Source: Acidimicrobiia bacterium (GTDB lineage Bacteria; Actinomycetota; Acidimicrobiia; Spongiisociales; UBA5794). From it: a stretch of 5,713 nt of DNA. Positions 5,606 through 5,713 of the stretch are shown here, one piece after another; within the stretch, counting starts at the first letter, position 1, and each line of letters opens with the position of its first letter. The stretch covers positions 1 through 5,713 of the forward strand of contig JABDMN010000160.1 of NCBI GenBank assembly GCA_013001485.1, read 5' to 3'. Both the position numbers and the translations under genes were made by a program. The notes below the pieces were generated by a model that ran no database searches, was not told the origin of the DNA, and saw nothing but the letters and a program-made list of their open reading frames with translations.

Positions 5606-5610
5606 ATTCG

Positions 5611-5713
5611 ATGACCACGTCTATTGAGGCTTTGAGGAGCCGTCTTGTACTGATCGCTGTGCTGGCAATGCTGTCAGCAGTCCTGGTTGCACTGCCTGCG
5701 CAGACGGCTAACG
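5611..5713 (+). CDS. N-terminus of an exported protein (signal peptide only)
   Basis: The frame runs from ATG 5611 off the right edge, giving 34 complete codons. The peptide MTTSIEALRSRLVLIAVLAM and onward has a short N-region with Arg9 and Arg11, a hydrophobic core at about 12-28 (LVLIAVLAMLSAVLVAL), then PAQTAN. This is a classic Sec-type signal peptide, with cleavage likely after Ala30 or Ala33 (ALPA or QTA). There is no lipobox cysteine in the visible part and no twin-arginine motif. The mature protein is outside the window, so its role cannot be given. The separate promoter region and the strong ribosome site suggest it begins a new transcription unit and is well expressed. A type I membrane anchor with an uncleaved helix is the alternative. 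Confidence 0.8.
   Translation, partial: MTTSIEALRSRLVLIAVLAMLSAVLVALPAQTAN

Larger units (their letters stand above)
5479..5610 (+). promoter_or_regulatory. Non-coding region with a probable promoter for the exported-protein gene
   Basis: This 132-base gap separates the DUF3592-like gene from the next start. It is less GC-rich than the surrounding genes, especially around 5497-5572. It holds a C-rich stretch just after the stop, a tandem CACCTG repeat (annotated separately) and a possible -10 element TAGATT at 5565-5570 (four of six bases match TATAAT). No -35 box lies at the usual spacing; TTGTCC at 5536-5541 is 23 bases away. CTCAAGGT (5511-5518) and ACCCTGAG (5553-5560) pair at seven of eight positions with a long loop. 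I saw no intrinsic terminator with a U-run. A promoter is likely from context, but its exact position is uncertain. Confidence 0.4.

Overview
The window is GC-rich, with a strong C/G preference at third codon positions, GTG starts and tightly packed genes. Together with the protein types present (a two-NBD FtsX-family exporter, an ATPase with an AbrB-like tail, a DUF3592-like membrane protein), this suggests an actinomycete-type bacterium (Actinomycetota, possibly an Acidimicrobiia-like lineage). That placement is inference. There is no rRNA, tRNA, CRISPR array, transposase or other mobile-element trace. All credible genes are on the + strand.

Layout. (1) Positions 1-178 are the C-terminal end of a protein that resembles a Kelch-type beta-propeller blade. 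(2) A 100-base gap (179-278) holds an 8-bp inverted repeat and no clear promoter. (3) Positions 279-4424 are a compact three-gene ABC exporter operon: a 901-residue, ten-helix permease with two FtsX/MacB-type halves, then two different MacB/LolD-type ATPases. The genes overlap by 11 bp and by ATGA, which points to translational coupling. The first ATPase carries a C-terminal tail that looks like an AbrB/SpoVT swapped-hairpin domain. (4) Positions 4465-5478 hold two small genes: a stand-alone Hpt phosphotransfer protein, and a membrane protein that joins a GspF/PilC-like N-terminal segment to two transmembrane helices and a DUF3592-like domain. (5) Positions 5479-5610 are a non-coding promoter region with a tandem 11-bp direct repeat. 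It leads into the start of an exported protein (5611 to the window end) with a strong ribosome binding site and a signal peptide.

How it fits together. The permease and two ATPases most likely form one asymmetric mechanotransmission-type (MacB/LolCDE/YbbAP-like) transporter. The permease supplies both pseudo-symmetric halves and the two ATPases form a heterodimer beneath it. Its substrate cannot be read from the sequence. The Hpt protein would relay phosphate between a histidine kinase and a response regulator encoded elsewhere. The gene after it may be co-translated with it, and their junction can form two mutually exclusive RNA hairpins around the second gene's start.

The items most worth a second look are the AbrB-tailed ATPase, the PilC-N/DUF3592 fusion, and the alternative hairpins at 4804-4868. 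No complete, clearly new multi-gene system can be claimed from this window.
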